Source: Rhipidocladum racemiflorum
Lineage: Eukaryota > Streptophyta > Magnoliopsida > Poales > Poaceae
DNA length: 64,000 bases
Assembly: GCA_036346355.1 (NCBI GenBank)
Contig: CM070585.1
Coordinates: 1,875,001-1,939,000 of the forward strand
Direction of reading: 5' to 3'
Shown piece by piece: positions 11,494-22,200 of the stretch. The notes beneath the pieces are model-generated. The model saw nothing but the letters and a program-made list of their open reading frames with translations, was not told the DNA's origin and searched no databases. A program made the position numbers and the translations under genes. Numbering within the stretch: the stretch's first letter is position 1; each line of letters begins with the position of its first letter.

Positions 11494-11952
11494 ATGTGTG
11501 GTAGTGCACTCAATGCAGCACTACCGGAATCACAACTCCGGTTTTGACCTTCACGTATCAAGGTATCTACAGTTCCTTCTGTTCTATACCAGAAACATGA
11601 ACATACTGCACTGTAAAGATGTCTTTCGCTTGTTGTAGCTCTGTCGTAGGAGTACAACTCCACTCCCACTTAATTTCTTCCTCAAATACAGCATGACGAG
11701 CCACCACAACTCGCCATGTCGATCGCAGTATCAAACATCCTATAGCATTTTGTATTTGAATCATAACCAATAAAAACCATTTGCTTGCTGCGACCAGCTA
11801 GCTTGGGGACGACATTTGGCTTGCGATCATAGAACGCTTTGTAGGGAGTTTTGCGAATGACACTTTTTGTCGGTGCTCTATTCAAGAGGTAAACTGCAGT
11901 ACACACAGCTTCTCCCCAAAACTCCCCGGGTACTCCCATACTCTTTAAAAGC
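11494..11952 (-). pseudogene. Copia element A integrase C-terminal fragment
   Basis: The minus strand reads LLKSMGVPGEFWGEAV, then TAVYLLNRAPTKSV and KTPYKAFYDRKPN, then FIGYDSNTKCYRMFD and FEEEIKWEW, the typical order at the end of copia integrase. It continues toward the reverse transcriptase at 6655-4893 once element E and one TTAAC are removed. The high-coordinate edge at 11952 meets the LTR end of element B exactly, so B probably inserted into A here. Confidence 0.85.
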
Positions 11953-12241
11953 GTGAGGTAGGAAGATCAATCACGCAATAGATTATTACATGTTACCGGT
12001 GCAGTACAAATAGCCAATGCTGGCGAGTATCACGTCAAGCAAGGCTTACAATCCTAGATTACAATATGCTATGTATAGAAAATATTAAGCCTGGGATGTT
12101 GCATGCCGTGATTGCACCGGTGGGGAGCAATGCACCTGGACGTGTATGCATGGCGCCGAGGATGACGCAGCCGATGGAGGTCTCCTGGTCAATAATGTCG
12201 CAGCCGGGGAACGAGAACGTGCATGGTCAAACCGTCTAACA
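11953..12241 (-). repeat. 3' LTR of copia element B (about 289 bp)
   Basis: On the minus strand it begins TGTTAGACGG at 12241, just after a purine tract ACGGGGGCG, and ends CTACCTCA at 11953. The end falls exactly at the edge of element A integrase coding, which supports the boundary. No 5' LTR of B is visible. Confidence 0.75.
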
Positions 12242-14902
12242 CGCCCCCGTAGTCGGAGCGGGAGAAGGTCGGAAGTTAGCCCGAAACTCGGTGAAGACGG
12301 AAGTTGGTAGACCTTTGGTGAAGATCTCGACGAATTGTGAGGTCGTCGGCACATGGAGAACCCGAACATGACCGAGACTGATGCGCTCGCGGACGAAGTG
12401 TAGATCAATCTCCACGTGTTTCGTACGCTGGTGCTGAACTGGGTTACTGGAGAGGTACACGGCACTGACGTTGTCACAATAAACAATAGTGGCGCGGCGC
12501 AACGGGGTGCAAAACTCAAGAAGTAATTGGCGGAGCCAAGTGGCTTCGGCGACATCATTAGCAACAGCGCGGTACTCAGCCTCGGCACTAGAGCGGGACA
12601 CAGTAGGCTGGCGTTTAGATGACCAAGAAATCAAGTTGTCCCCAAGAAAAACAACATAGCCGGAGGTGGACTTGCGTGTGTCAGGACAGCCCGCCCAGTC
12701 AGCGTCAGAGTAAACGACCAAATCATCGAGAGAAGACTTATGAAGAAATAGACCATGGTCCAAAGTACCTCGCAGATAGCGTAGAATTCGTTTCACCAAA
12801 GCAAGATGAGGCTCACAGGGATCATGCATAAAGAGGCAAGCCTGTTGCACAGCATAAGCAATGTCCGATCGAGTGAAAGTCAGATACTGAAGAGCACCAG
12901 CTAAACTGCGATAGTTTGTCAGGGCAGCCACCCGAGGACCATCACCAGAGAGTTTGGAGTGAGTATCAACAGGTGTGCTATAGGGTTTGCAATCAGCCAT
13001 ACCATCACAATCCAGAATATCAAGAACATAGTGCCGCTGAGATAAGAATAAGGAGCCCAGCTGATGAGTCACTGAGAGACCCAGAAAGTGATGAAGGGAA
13101 CCCAAATCCTTCATAGCAAATTCAGCCTGAAGGGCGGTGATCATGCGTTGAAGCAAGCTGGATGAAGAAGCAGTCAATATAATATCGTCCACATAGAGGA
13201 GAAGATAAGCCATATCTGAGCCCCGGGAAAATATGAACCAAGAAGTGTCTGACTTCGCTTTAGTAAATCCAAGAGAGGAGATGTGAGATGCAAACCGACT
13301 CTACCAAGCCCGAGGAGCCTTCTTCAACCCATAGAGAGACTTTTTGAGACGACAGACATAATCCGGGTGAGCCAGATCTGCAAAACCAGAAGGCTGCACG
13401 CAGTACACTGTCTCAGAGAGAGTGCCATGCAGGAAGGCATTCTTCACATCAAGCTGATGAACGGGCCAGTCACGAGAAAGAGCTAGCGAGATCACAGTGC
13501 GAACAGTAGCAGGCTTGACAACCAGGCTGAAAGTCTCATCAAAATCAATGCCAGGCCGTTGGGTGAAACCCCGAAGAACCCAACGAGCCTTATAACGCTT
13601 GAGAGAACCGTCTGGATGAAATTTGTGACGATAAACCCACTTGCCTATGACAACATTGACGCTAGGTGGACGGGGGACAAGATCCCATGTCTTATTCAAC
13701 TAGAGAGCGTCGAATTCTTCAGTCATAGCGGCGTGCCAATTCGGATCAGCCAGTGCACTGCGAAACGTGGTCGGTACTGGTGAGAGAACTGTAGCATGAA
13801 GGTTGAGGCGATCGACGTCGAGACGGAAACCCGATTTGCCACGAGTGACCATCTGATGAGCATTGTCCACCGGAGAGACAGATACGACAGTACGGTGGCC
13901 GGTTTGGGTGGGCACAACGGGAGGCGCCAGAGGTACCGGTCCTGGAGCAAGAGAGCCCACAACTGCATGTGTTGGTGCAGCTGGCGAAGCGAGGGGCCAA
14001 ACCGGCGAAGGCCCAGCAGGGGAAGGTGGCGGCCCAAGTGGTGGTGAAGACGGCCCCGCACGTGGACTGTGTGGGGAGGTCGCCCGGGAGGTTTGCACAG
14101 GGCCCGCACGTGGGCTGTGTGGGAGGAGCGGACGACCCAGCAAGGCCGTCTGGGCTGCTGGCGCAAGGCCCGCACGCAGGCTGGTCGAGGGGGGCGGATG
14201 GCCCAGCGAGGCCGCTTGGAAGGCTGCTGGCGTGGGCTGGTCTGCTGGCAACAGCCCGTGGAGTTGAGCCTACAGGGGCAACAGACCGAGCCACAGGAAA
14301 CGATGTACCTGCAGGAAGGGGACCAATAGGGAGCTGGACAAAGTCCATGTCAGTTAGAAAATCAAGAGAGATGGTTCAATGGGAGACCGGGTATTGGCAA
14401 AGGGAAAAGATGTCTCATCAAAGGTGACATGACGGGAGATGATAATGCGATTGGTAGATAAATCAAGGCACAGGTACCCTTTGTGTTCCGAAGGATAACC
14501 GAGAAAAACACAGTGTAGAGCGGGGAGAAAGCTTGTGGGCCGCTGTGGATGAGAGGTTGGGGTAGCAGCGACACCCGATAACACGTAAATGGGAATAAGA
14601 GGGGTGTACGCCATAGAGGGCGAGGTGTGGTGTGCAAAATTGGAGTGTTTTCGTGGGGTGAAGGTTGAGGAGATATGTTGCGGCATGAAGGGCTTCAACC
14701 CAATAGGATGGTGGGAGGCTAGCTTGGAACATAAGGGAGCACATGATATTATTGGTGGAGCGAATGATGCGTTCGGCCTTGCCGTTTTGCTGGGAGGTGT
14801 GGGGACATGACATGTGGAGTGCAACGCCATGGGTAAGGAAGAAATGGCGAGCGGTGGAGTTGTCAAACTCACGACCGTTGTCGCATTGGATGCTCAACAT
14901 CT
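12236..14902 (-). pseudogene. Copia element B pol: integrase, reverse transcriptase, RNase H
   Basis: From high to low coordinate: integrase (QCDNGREFDN, HTSQQNGKAERIIRS, PPSYWVEALHAATYLLN), a proline/alanine-rich linker (14354-13700), reverse transcriptase (GKWVYRHKFHPDGSLKRYKA, LDVKNAFLHGTL, YVDDIILTAS), and RNase H (YSDADWAGCPD, SSAEAEYRAVA, YCDNVSAVYLS, HVEIDLHFVRE). In-frame TAG codons lie near 13300 and 13700, and the linker is frameshifted. The gene is cut at 14902 inside integrase, so gag, protease and the 5' LTR are missing. The motifs resemble element F (39118-42884), suggesting the same lineage. Confidence 0.92.
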
Positions 14903-14904
14903 AG

Positions 14905-15240
14905 GTGAGCTTCATGGAGAACACACTGATGGTCTTCGAGCTCTTCATATACAATTGATTCAATTGCCATTTAATCACTAGTGCCCGAGCCTTCTTGACG
15001 CGATCTTCGCCAACTCGCATCTCCCTCAGTGCATCTCATGCTTCTTGCGTCGTTTGCTTCTTCGCGATTGCCATCATCACTTGATCTGGCACAGACTGGG
15101 AGATAGCAACCATGGCGCCTTGATTCTTATCGTCGTCTTCGTTTCATCTTCAATCACCGACCATACACCTAGCGAACGCAAGATGATCTTCATCTTGACG
15201 GCCCATATGCCGTAGTTCGTTTCGCTCAACATGGGGTATT
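14905..15240 (-). pseudogene. Copia gag N-terminal fragment (C)
   Basis: Minus-strand frames read YPMLSETNYGIWAVKMKIIL, then VPDQVMMAIAKKQTTQEA, VGEDRVKKARALV and a SKTISVFSMKLT end. This is the usual start of a plant copia Gag (UBN2-type). A frameshift and a stop break it. It joins element B directly at about 14903. It may be the gag of element A, because both have the same orientation and the order would fit; this is inference. Confidence 0.7.
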
Positions 15241-15249
15241 GAATGGGGA

Positions 15250-15835
15250 TCGTGGCACTTATTCAGGGTTTGCATCCTTATTAGCTGAGTCTTTCTTCTA
15301 GAAGCCCCCTGTCCCTTTACCTTTGCTTTTCCACTATGAATTGCCTCTTCCCCTATCTGATCTACCATTCATCCACTTATCCCCTTTATTCTTTTGGCCC
15401 TTTTTGCGGTCATGGCTATTGCTAGCCTGCTGAGCATTTGCATATACATCAGGCGTTGTAAGACTTCCATTAGGAAGTACACGATGATTCTTTACCAGGA
15501 GTTCATCATGATTTTCTACTTCTAACAAAATGCATATAAGTTCGGAGTACTTCTGGTACTTGGCATGATTATGCTATTACTGCAATATCCTCATATTAAG
15601 GTGGAAGGTGTATAATGTCTTGTGAATCAATTTAGTATTAATAACTTTCTGGTCATAGAATATTAGTTCAGTGACAAGCTTATGCATGGCAAAGTTATAT
15701 GCTGCCACGGCTTTTAAAATCTTGATAGCGAGGGAGGTTCCATTCGCACTGTGCTTCTCGCAACTGGATGGATCTTTACTGGTTATATATTTTTTCTTTA
15801 GGGAATTCAAAAGTACCAGCTGGTCGTCTTTCATT
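15250..15835 (-). pseudogene. Second, unrelated copia-type gag fragment (D)
   Basis: Minus-strand pieces read AVAAYNFAMHKLVTELIFYD, KTLYTFHLNMRILQ, KYSELICILLEVENHDELL, KNHRVLPNGS, then a Gly/Arg/Lys-rich tail (RSDRGRGNS). This order matches another common plant copia Gag type (DYNSA..., TFHASN..., KYSELIS..., KNHE...). Several stops interrupt it. It differs from the neighbouring gag C, so two elements meet near 15245. Confidence 0.65.
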
Positions 15836-16185
15836 AAATATTCGTCCTTCAGGTTCGTATGAAGATGGTGCCTCAGGGGGTGTAAAGTCGTACACCTGGC
15901 GACTTCGGGAAGAGCAGGGGTACCAGCTTTAGGCTGAAAAAAATAACTCTAAAAAGTTGAGCTGTCAAATTAATTTTAGTATTAATTGCCCGGGTAATAT
16001 AATTGTTGCTGCCATTCAGGGCAAACTTGATAAATTCTCTTTGTGGTGTCCAACACATCCTATTACTATTTATGCAAATGACTTTTACTACTGATAAAAT
16101 CATTGTATTGCATGCTCACTCCACAATTAGTAAAGCTTGATTTATATCTATTAAGTAGACAATTATCTAATTTTTTTCAAAATTT
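15836..16185. other. AT-rich, no gene seen
   Basis: No recognisable coding or terminal repeats. Confidence 0.4.
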
Positions 16186-16615
16186 TCGTAGCATCTGCCA
16201 TAATTTTTCTTTTAATTATTAAGCAATTTTTAGAATTACTAAATAACAGAAAAATAAATACTAAGATAAATTAAAAATAGAATAATACTAAGAAAATAAT
16301 CCCAGAGGCTCGCAATATGCTAACTAGAATTTTTCTAGCATTTTACATAATTTTCTGTTAATTACCAAGCAATTTTCAGAATTACTAAATAACAGAAAAT
16401 AATTCTAATACACATAAAACATGGAATAATTGCTAAAAAAATAGATCTAGAGCCATAATATTATCAATGTGTCGTCCATAATTTTTTAGATTTTTCTAGC
16501 ATTTTTCCAATTTTCCGTTAATGGTTAAACAATTTTCAAAATTACTTACTTATAGAAAATAAATGTTTATCACATATAAACATGGCATAATACTAAAAAA
16601 TAAACTCAGAGTAAG
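16186..16615. repeat. Three degenerate tandem units of about 145 bp
   Basis: Each unit has the order CATAATTTTTC, then AAGCAATTTTCAGAATTACT, AATAACAGAAAATAA, and ATGGAATAAT...CTAAAAAAATA. Units begin near 16190, 16335 and 16480. The pattern resembles AT-rich LTR sequence, but no element ends were found. Confidence 0.6.
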
Positions 16616-17880
16616 GAGCTTCCCAATGTTTGCTAAATATTAATTTACCAATTTTACGAAAATCCATATGCCTATAAAACCTAATTCTAGGTTTTAATAC
16701 GAGTTTTCTGAGTTTATTAACTATTTTTTGAATTTGCAGTAAAGCTCAGGGATTAACATATAAATTTGGCTTTTTTTCTTATTCCCTTTTTTCAGAATCA
16801 TTTAATGGGCCATAGGGCTTGTGAGCCATGCGGGTCGGCTGTCGGCCTATCCACTGCGCGGCCCACTGGGGGAGGTTCTTTACTCGGTGACTAGGGTTAA
16901 CCCTAGACGCCACTTGCTCATTTGCTTAGCAGTGTGGTGGCGGGCCAGAGCCTAGAGGATGCACGACACCGAGGCTGAGGAGATGTAGGACCAGCGCAGT
17001 GGCATGGCACACACATCAAGCGGGGCAGTGCGGTCATGCGACAGCTTGTGCTTCGAGCGCAAGTGACGACGACTATCACGGCGGGCGGTAGCGCGAGCGA
17101 GTGCCAGCGCAGGAGCTACCGATGAGGGCGCTGTGGGGCCGCCAAGCACGAGCTGTAGTCGACCAGCGCGGGCACCAGAGATATGACGGTGAGCTCAGGC
17201 ACATACTTGCAATCGGCAGTGCTGTAGGCATCAGCTAGTCGACTCAGGTGAGGGCTGCATGCCAGCAGGGCATCACGTCGGGCGGAGGCACGGTGGACGT
17301 GCAGCTTCGGGGGGGGGCACTGACGTGAAAATCAGAGTTGCGCCGTTGCTTCGACTTCGATGCTCGCTTCGGGCGCTGACGATTGTATGGAAAAGTGAAC
17401 CGTCACCTTGCATGAGGAGGCGTTCATCCACAATCAATCAACAACACGCCAACAAAATCACACCAACCAAAGTAGAAGCGTACATAATATAAAAGGCAAA
17501 TTTCTCTCTTTATGAGATTGATGTCGCTGTACAAGGGTGCTCAATATATAGCAAAATTAACTGGAGATATATTCCGATTCGCCCACTAATAGATATGATC
17601 CTTTAAATTTAGACTAAGGTTCTATTTATATGGTCACAAACAAATCTGGCTTAGTTACTAGTTCTTGACTGCGTCAGCACTGGCTGGCACGATGACACCA
17701 CCACAATACCGCATCCATGTGGTGCTCAATTGGCTGCTTCAGCGCACCCCACCGCATGCAACGACCGCCACCTGCACTCGGAAGAGCAGCAGCTTTACAC
17801 GGCAGGTCGCCACCGTTGTCATGGAGTCAACTGACAGCTACTCGATCATTAAACCGTGCTTCACTAGTTCACTGACGCAC
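16616..17880. other. Intergenic, possible LTR remnant
   Basis: A GC-rich block from 16800 to 17420 has short chance frames on both strands and no recognisable protein. Phrases such as TGACTAGGGTTAACCCTAG near 16890 resemble untranslated leader regions of long gypsy LTRs, but I cannot assign it. Confidence 0.35.
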
Positions 17881-17888
17881 ACGAGCGC

Positions 17889-18410
17889 TAGAGGTGGGCA
17901 CTTGGGACGGGCTCTTTTGGGCCGACCTGAAGCACGACGGGATGGTACGGTGCAAAGCCCGGCCCGGCATGCAACTGTAGCACAGGCCGTGTCGGGCCTG
18001 AGAACTGGGCACGATGGGTGGCACGATCGTTTGGGCTAGGCCCGTGCCGGCACGGCACGAACGGGCACGAAATCACGGATTAAGACCTAAAAGTTGGTAG
18101 ATATTGTTGATTCAAGGCATCTTCAAGCATTGCATTTATGTTTGACATTTTGTTGATGTGATTAGTCTCTTATGTAATTAAAATAGGTAGTTTAATAGTA
18201 GTTATATGTTTTATTTCTTTGCTTGTCACAATAGTGAAAATGGGTCGGCCTGGGCCGGCACGGCACGAAGCGCAAATGGGCCGGGCCTGGGCTCGCCAAA
18301 GGCCCGGCACGGTGGGCACAATGAGCCATCGTAGCACGGCACGGTTCCGGCCCAAAGCACGATGGGCCCGGGCCGAACCGGCACGGCACGGCACGACGCC
18401 CACCTCTAAG
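17889..18410. mobile_element. hAT-type non-autonomous element with GC-rich ends
   Basis: Termini TAGAGGTGGGC and GCCCACCTCTA are inverted repeats. An 8-bp duplication matching 7 of 8 flanks it: ACGAGCGC at 17881-17888 and TCGAGCGC at 18411-18418. An 8-bp duplication is typical of hAT transposons. Both ends are packed with variants of GGCCGGCACGGCACG; the centre (18090-18230) is AT-rich. No transposase is present. Confidence 0.8.
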
Positions 18411-18835
18411 TCGAGCGCAAACAAATTAAACAACGGAGCCTGGCCGAGCAAGTCAGCAACGCCAAGGTACCACGACGGCCCACGGGCGTGCGCGCGTGTC
18501 GTCAAGCCACGAGCTAGACGGTACAAGCCGAGGTCACGCACGGCCGCGCGCATCGCGCCGAGCAACCTGGCGCTACACAAGCAAACGGACTACGGGACTA
18601 GCTAGCAGCCTAGCATACGGATGATGCCGCCGGTCGGCCGGTGCATGCTAAGCTTCAAACAGGCGCGCGCATGCGGGCGGTTAGTCCTTCGCGGGCGTTG
18701 CTGCACCTTCGCTCGACGTCAAACGGCGGGACGGGACGGCCTCACGGTCGTCGGAGGGCGCATTCTTGCGGGCGAGAGCTTGCGGATTTACAGGTCCACG
18801 GCGCCGGCGGCGTGGTCGTCCACCGAACATTTTTG
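18411..18835. other. GC-rich intergenic, no gene seen
   Basis: High GC opens frames on both strands, none with a recognisable domain. Confidence 0.4.
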
Positions 18836-18940
18836 GTTGCTGCTGTCAACTATGGATTGGGGGACGCGCGCGCGCGCGGTTCGGTGTGAGGCATAGTACA
18901 AACGAAGGTCTCGTGTCGTGTTTACGGCAACATATTTGGC
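18836..18940 (+). repeat. Direct repeat, left copy
   Basis: The sequence around GGGGGACGCGCGCG and GGTGTGAGGCATA...ACGAAGGT matches 22136-22200 plus 28375-28440, the flanks of the hAT-like element. The two copies bracket the foldback element holding the LINE. Confidence 0.7.
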
Positions 18941-19029
18941 ATGCATCATTCTTATCCTACAAACTCCGTAATAATTATATGTATAAATTTTCAAAAATTA
19001 TCATATACATAGGGAAGGTGAGCTTCTAA

Positions 19030-19130
19030 AATCCTATAAAATTTAAAAACTAAACTCAATCGCATTTGAAAGATATAAAAAGGATAAATTCAGTTTGAAT
19101 TGTAATTTTTCACTGTTTAACACTATTTTT
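19030..19130. repeat. Left arm of a foldback (MITE-like) element
   Basis: AAACTCAATCGCATTTGAAA with its flanks (19041-19080) is the near-exact reverse complement of 22040-22080. Taking out the LINE between them restores a compact hairpin element of about 200 bp. Confidence 0.65.
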
Positions 19131-19147
19131 TTCGCTTCATTCATAAA

Positions 19148-20926
19148 GTGCATCGAGAAAATGGTAGAGGCTTAGTGCTTAAACTTGATTATGAGAAAGC
19201 TTATGATAAAGTGAATTGGAGTTTTTTGTTAGATATTTTGAGTAAAAGAGGTTTTGGGAACAAGTGGCATTCTTGGATTCTTTCGGTTCTGGCCAAAGGG
19301 TCTGTCGGGATTAGGATTAATAATGATGAAAGTGATTTTTTTCAGACTGGTAAAGGTTTGAGGCAAGGTGACCCGCTGTCTCCTCTTCTTTTTAATCTAG
19401 TTGCAGATGTTTTTGCCAGAATTTTGATCAAAGCTACTACTGTGGGCTTGATTAGAGGTTTGTGTGAAGATTTCTGCTCTGGGGGGGTTATTAGTCTTCA
19501 GTATGCAGATGACACCCTTCTCTTTGTTAAAAATGACGAGTGTTCTATTCTTCATCTCAAATGGTTTCTTACTTGTTTTAAGCAAATGTCAGGTATGAGA
19601 ATTAATTTCCATAAAAGCGAGTTGATCTCAATTGGCTGTGACAAAGACGAGGCAACTAGTTATGCAAAAATTTTATGTTGTAAAATTGGGTCTTTTCCCA
19701 TTAAGTATCTTGGCATCCCCCTCCATTGGGATAAAATTAGTAGAGAAGACTTTCAACCTTTAATTGATAAGATTTTGAAGAGAATTGCGGGCTGGAGGGG
19801 TAAACTCCTTTCTTACAGTGGCCGGGTAGTATTGATCAAAACTTGTTTAGCCAGTATTCCCATTTATCTTTTATCTTTTTTTAAGTTCCCTAAATGGGCT
19901 TTAGATATCTTAAATTCTCATATGGCTAACTGTTTGTGGAATGATTTTGAAGGTCACAATAAACTTCACCTAGCCAATTAGAATTTGATTTGCATGGAGA
20001 AGAATTATGGCGGTTTGGGTCTTCCTAATATTAGAGATTTAAATCTTTGTTTGTTGGCTTCTTGGAATAGAAGGTTTTGCAATAGTAATGATAATCAATG
20101 GAAAAAGCTTATAAGATTCAAGTATAAAACTGAGAACCCGAATATCTTTCTCTGTGATTCTAATCATGCTTCGGTGTTTTGGAAAAGTGTCTTATGGACC
20201 ATGAAGGCCACTAAATTTGGTTATAAATGGAAGGTGGGCAATGGCAATAAAACTAGGTTCTGGGAGGGCATATGGTTCGGTAATTCTTGTCTTGCGACAC
20301 AATTCTGGGATCTTTATGTGCTGTCTAATGAAAAAGGTGTTACCATCTCTGAAATTTGGGACGGTAATAATTTGAAATGTACTTTTAGAAGGAACTTTTG
20401 TGACAAATTACTGATTAGATGGTTTGAGTTGATAGAAGTGGTTAATAGCATTCGTCTCACAGATGATGAAGATGCTTTAGTGTGGCAATACAATAGTAAT
20501 GGGAAGTACTCTGCTAAGTCTCTTTATGTTATTATCAATTTTAGGGGGGTTTGTCCTGTGTTCATTCCCGCAATTTGGAGTCTTATTGTTCCTCCTAAAG
20601 TACATTTGTTCCTTTGGCTCATCTCTCACAACAAGATTATGACTAGAGACAATTTGTTAAGAAGAGGGTTGAATAAAGGAATTTTATGTAGCTACTGTTC
20701 TGAAATTGAATCTGTGAATCATCTTTTTTTTGAGTGTGTTGTGGCTAGAAACACTTGGAGTATTGTCGGTGATTTTTTTGATGTGAATATTGGTTATAAC
20801 TATGAATCTGTTGCTCGTTTCTGGTTGAGTAATAAGAAAAATGCGGTGTTGAATACCATTTGTGCTGCTTCGCTATGGAGTTTATGGACTAATAGAAATA
20901 ACATGATTTTTCAACAACAGGATTAG
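19148..20926 (+). pseudogene. LINE ORF2 fragment: reverse transcriptase and zf-RVT domain
   Basis: The first frame reads LDYEKAYDKVNW, GLRQGDPLSPLLFNLVADV and catalytic YADDTLLF near 19505. A TAG at 19979-19981 sits where related proteins have Trp; the same frame resumes at once with EKNYGGLGLPNIRDLN. The C-terminus has the zinc-binding RVT domain (WSLIVPPKVHLFLWL, then CSYCSEIESVNHLFFEC). The enzyme would copy LINE RNA at nicked target DNA. The missing N-terminus and the stop make it inactive. Codon remnants continue past 20926 to about 21110. Confidence 0.9.
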
Positions 20927-21171
20927 TCAAGTATGAAAACAATTTGGTGGAAAATTCTCAGTTATCTAAGGAGTTGGAGTCCTTTGCTAAAAGAGGAGAT
21001 GCTAGCAACAATGAAGAATTTCTGCATTTGGTTAGATGCCAAAATCCGGGCACCGCTGCTTCTGGAACTCACGATCAGGGAACCAGATTGATTAAGTCTC
21101 AGAAGAAGAAGTAAAGCTTGGGTGATGTTTCCGGTTTATACTGAAAAACTGCAATAAAGAGGTGTTGTCTT

Positions 21172-21720
21172 TATTAGCACTAATCTTGACTAGTGGTCAT
21201 TTAGCATATATGTTTGGAGTCTGTACAAGTTAGTGTATGCATGGTCAGTGGCATGTACGTGTAGTACATGTGGTTCGTTGTGTAGCATGCAGATGCCAGT
21301 TCGCTGGTTAGGCTAGTTGCAGCTGGTTGGTCCAAGTTAAGCGGCGAGTAGCCATATGATTTAGACGAGTCCAAGAATAATTAGCTAGTGGGCATGCAGT
21401 CAATTAAGCATGCAGTTTTTGGTTAGGATAGAGGACCGCTTCATACGGATCGTGGAGTCAGTAGTGCAGTCGGTGCATGTGTTAGTGGCTAAAGAATAGG
21501 TCGTAGTGGTTTAGTGCTTCAAAGTCTCATGTAATCAGGTTGGCTATATAAAGAAATGCATGAAAGACGTTGGCTGGTGTGGGCAGCGTCGCCAAAACTT
21601 GTGCTGTGTTATTTTGTGCGTCAACCACCAGAGAGAGAGGCAAGGCAAGCAGTCTGTGCTTGTGTGTTTGTGTAAACACTTGAGAGTTAGTGAGGAGCTG
21701 ATCAAGGATTAGCTCCAACA
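21172..21720 (+). mobile_element. 549-bp solo LTR inside the LINE
   Basis: GTCTT flanks it at 21167-21171 and 21721-21725. Its ends are imperfect inverted repeats, TATTAGCACTAATC at the start and the reverse complement of GATTAGCTCCAACA at the end; the expected TG start has become TA. A TATA-like CTATATAAAG lies near 21545. No internal retrotransposon sequence is present, so this is a solo LTR. Orientation is inferred from the TATA box. Confidence 0.75.
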
Positions 21721-22022
21721 GTCTTTTGGGTGCCACATCGCTGTTGCTGGGTCTTCGTGTTCGTGATCTTGAAGAGAAAGCGCGAAGTAGAAGCAGAAAA
21801 GTTGTTACTGTTTCCAGTTTAATCTGATGTATCCATCTAAGTATTTTGTTTTGCTTAGGGTTGATGGCTAAGCTTTTTTTTCTGTTTTTACTCAGCTGGA
21901 GCTGTTCTGGGTGTGAGTTGTGTTCTGACATTGCGAAGTTTTGGCTGTATGGATGCTTGTTGGTTTCAATGATGGAACTGGGACATCATTGTTTTGATGT
22001 CCTCTTTATCAAAAAAAAAAAA

Positions 22023-22090
22023 TTCGCTTCTTGTCAATTTCATATCTTTCAAATACGATTGAGTTTGGTATTTAAATTTTACAGAGTTGC
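22023..22090. repeat. Right arm of the foldback element
   Basis: It contains the reverse complement of the left arm near 19041-19080 (TTTCAAATACGATTGAGTTT). It starts right after the LINE poly(A). Confidence 0.65.
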
Positions 22091-22200
22091 AGTATAGAGT
22101 TTACAGGTTAAGGATGATTTACACTGGATATAGATTTCTTGGTCGTTGCTGCCAACATGGACCGGGGGACGCGGGCGCGCGCGCGGGGTTTGGTGTGAGG

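Larger units (their letters stand above)
19141..22022 (+). mobile_element. 5'-truncated L1-type LINE
   Basis: The element begins in the middle of reverse transcriptase coding (no ORF1, no endonuclease) and ends in a 13-14-base poly(A) at 22009-22022. TTCGCTTC precedes it (19131-19138) and follows the poly(A) (22023-22030), a short target duplication. Truncation at the 5' end is the usual outcome of target-primed reverse transcription. A solo LTR (21172-21720) later inserted in its 3' part. Confidence 0.88.

Noticed and set aside
13723..14427. Several GC-rich frames of 80-200 codons on both strands
   Set aside because: They are alternative frames of the proline/alanine-rich pol linker of element B.
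21846..22097. 83-codon frame in the LINE tail
   Set aside because: Runs through LINE 3' UTR, poly(A) and foldback arm; no domain.
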